Below, in pieces: positions 63,888-64,000 of a stretch of 64,000 nt of DNA. Each line of letters opens with the position of its first letter. The stretch's first letter is position 1. Source of the stretch: Acetobacter lovaniensis. Lineage in GTDB: Bacteria > Pseudomonadota > Alphaproteobacteria > Acetobacterales > Acetobacteraceae. The stretch is from contig NZ_JACHIE010000001.1 in assembly GCF_014207635.1 (NCBI RefSeq), positions 310,001 to 374,000 of the forward strand, read 5' to 3'. A program made the translations under genes and the position numbers. The notes beneath the pieces were generated by a model. The model saw only the letters and a list, made by a program, of their open reading frames with translations. It was not told the DNA's origin and did no database searches.

Positions 63888-64000
63888 GGCTGCCACCTGA
63901 GAACCCATTTCCGCACAAACCCAAAAAGAAAATCGGTAATGGCATACAGCATGGCCATGGTCAGCATGTAAACCACCACAACATCGGTCGCCAGAAGGCT
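63884..64000 (-). CDS. ABC importer permease, C-terminal fragment (cut by window edge)
   Basis: The last 38 codons of a gene that continues beyond the window. The reading SLLATDVVVVYMLTMAMLYAI, followed by TDFLFGFVRKWVLRWQP, is the usual C-terminal helix and ER/LRW end of a BPD (SsuC/TauC-like) permease. Its TGA overlaps the ATPase start, showing the two are one operon. Confidence 0.85.
   Translation of the reverse strand, partial: SLLATDVVVVYMLTMAMLYAITDFLFGFVRKWVLRWQP

Overview
The window is a GC-rich stretch of an alphaproteobacterial chromosome. Gene order and protein character point to an acetic acid bacterium (Acetobacteraceae, near Acetobacter, Gluconobacter or Komagataeibacter). Supporting signs are a CcrM-type GANTC methylase coupled to rnhB, the yqeY-dnaG-rpoD run, the lptF-lptG-lptD-surA-rsmA run, the envC-ctpA-divergent deacetylase-rppH run, and the MoxR/DUF58/DUF4159 cluster facing DUF1285-cca. 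Family assignment is inference from gene content; no rRNA or tRNA gene is visible. I see no insertion sequence, prophage, CRISPR array or integrated element, so this is mainly core chromosome.

Layout. 33-1975: minCDE division-site operon, closed by a strong terminator. 2108-4629 (minus): an ABC exporter overlapping an FCD-type GntR regulator. 4630-5210: the only long non-coding stretch. 5211-6920: outer-membrane porin. 7012-13902: LPS transport and outer-membrane biogenesis (lptF, lptG, lptD, surA), then rsmA, whose only sensible start is a CTG codon. 13899-15125 (minus): cyclopropane fatty acid synthase. 15248-16586 (minus): rpsF-rpsR-rplI. 16744-21763 (minus): yqeY-dnaG-rpoD-GNAT. 21939-26622: carA, carrying an N-terminal HTH-like extension, then carB. 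26766-28437: greA and ilvA. 28608-34871: gpmI, an EnvC-like factor, ctpA, a divergent polysaccharide deacetylase and rppH. A bidirectional terminator follows.

34931-41596 (minus): DUF1285-cca-msbA-like ABC exporter-emrA-emrB, with a TetR-type operator array in front of emrAB. 41698-49278 (plus): MoxR ATPase, DUF58 protein, two large membrane proteins of the BatA/DUF4159 and glutamine-amidotransferase-like type, and a small ankyrin-like secreted protein. 49368-51097 (minus): rnhB-ccrM, preceded by clustered GANTC sites inside interleaved dyads. 51222-51527 (minus): CsbD-like membrane-anchored stress protein. 51640-62450 (plus): a DHA2 MFS exporter, then an MdtABC-type tripartite RND pump with its own outer-membrane factor. 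62532-64000 (minus): a 58-residue DUF1328 protein, a YqjD-like anchored protein, and the ATPase plus the last codons of the permease of a nitrate/sulfonate/taurine-type ABC importer cut by the window edge.

Most genes serve envelope construction, envelope stress and efflux, interleaved with core information-processing genes. The least ordinary observations are: the HTH-CarA fusion with an internal CarA start and two near-identical dyads in its promoter; the CTG start of rsmA; the GANTC/dyad cluster upstream of rnhB-ccrM; the operator array upstream of emrAB with no regulator gene nearby; and the five-gene MoxR/DUF58/DUF4159 locus, whose molecular role is not established.
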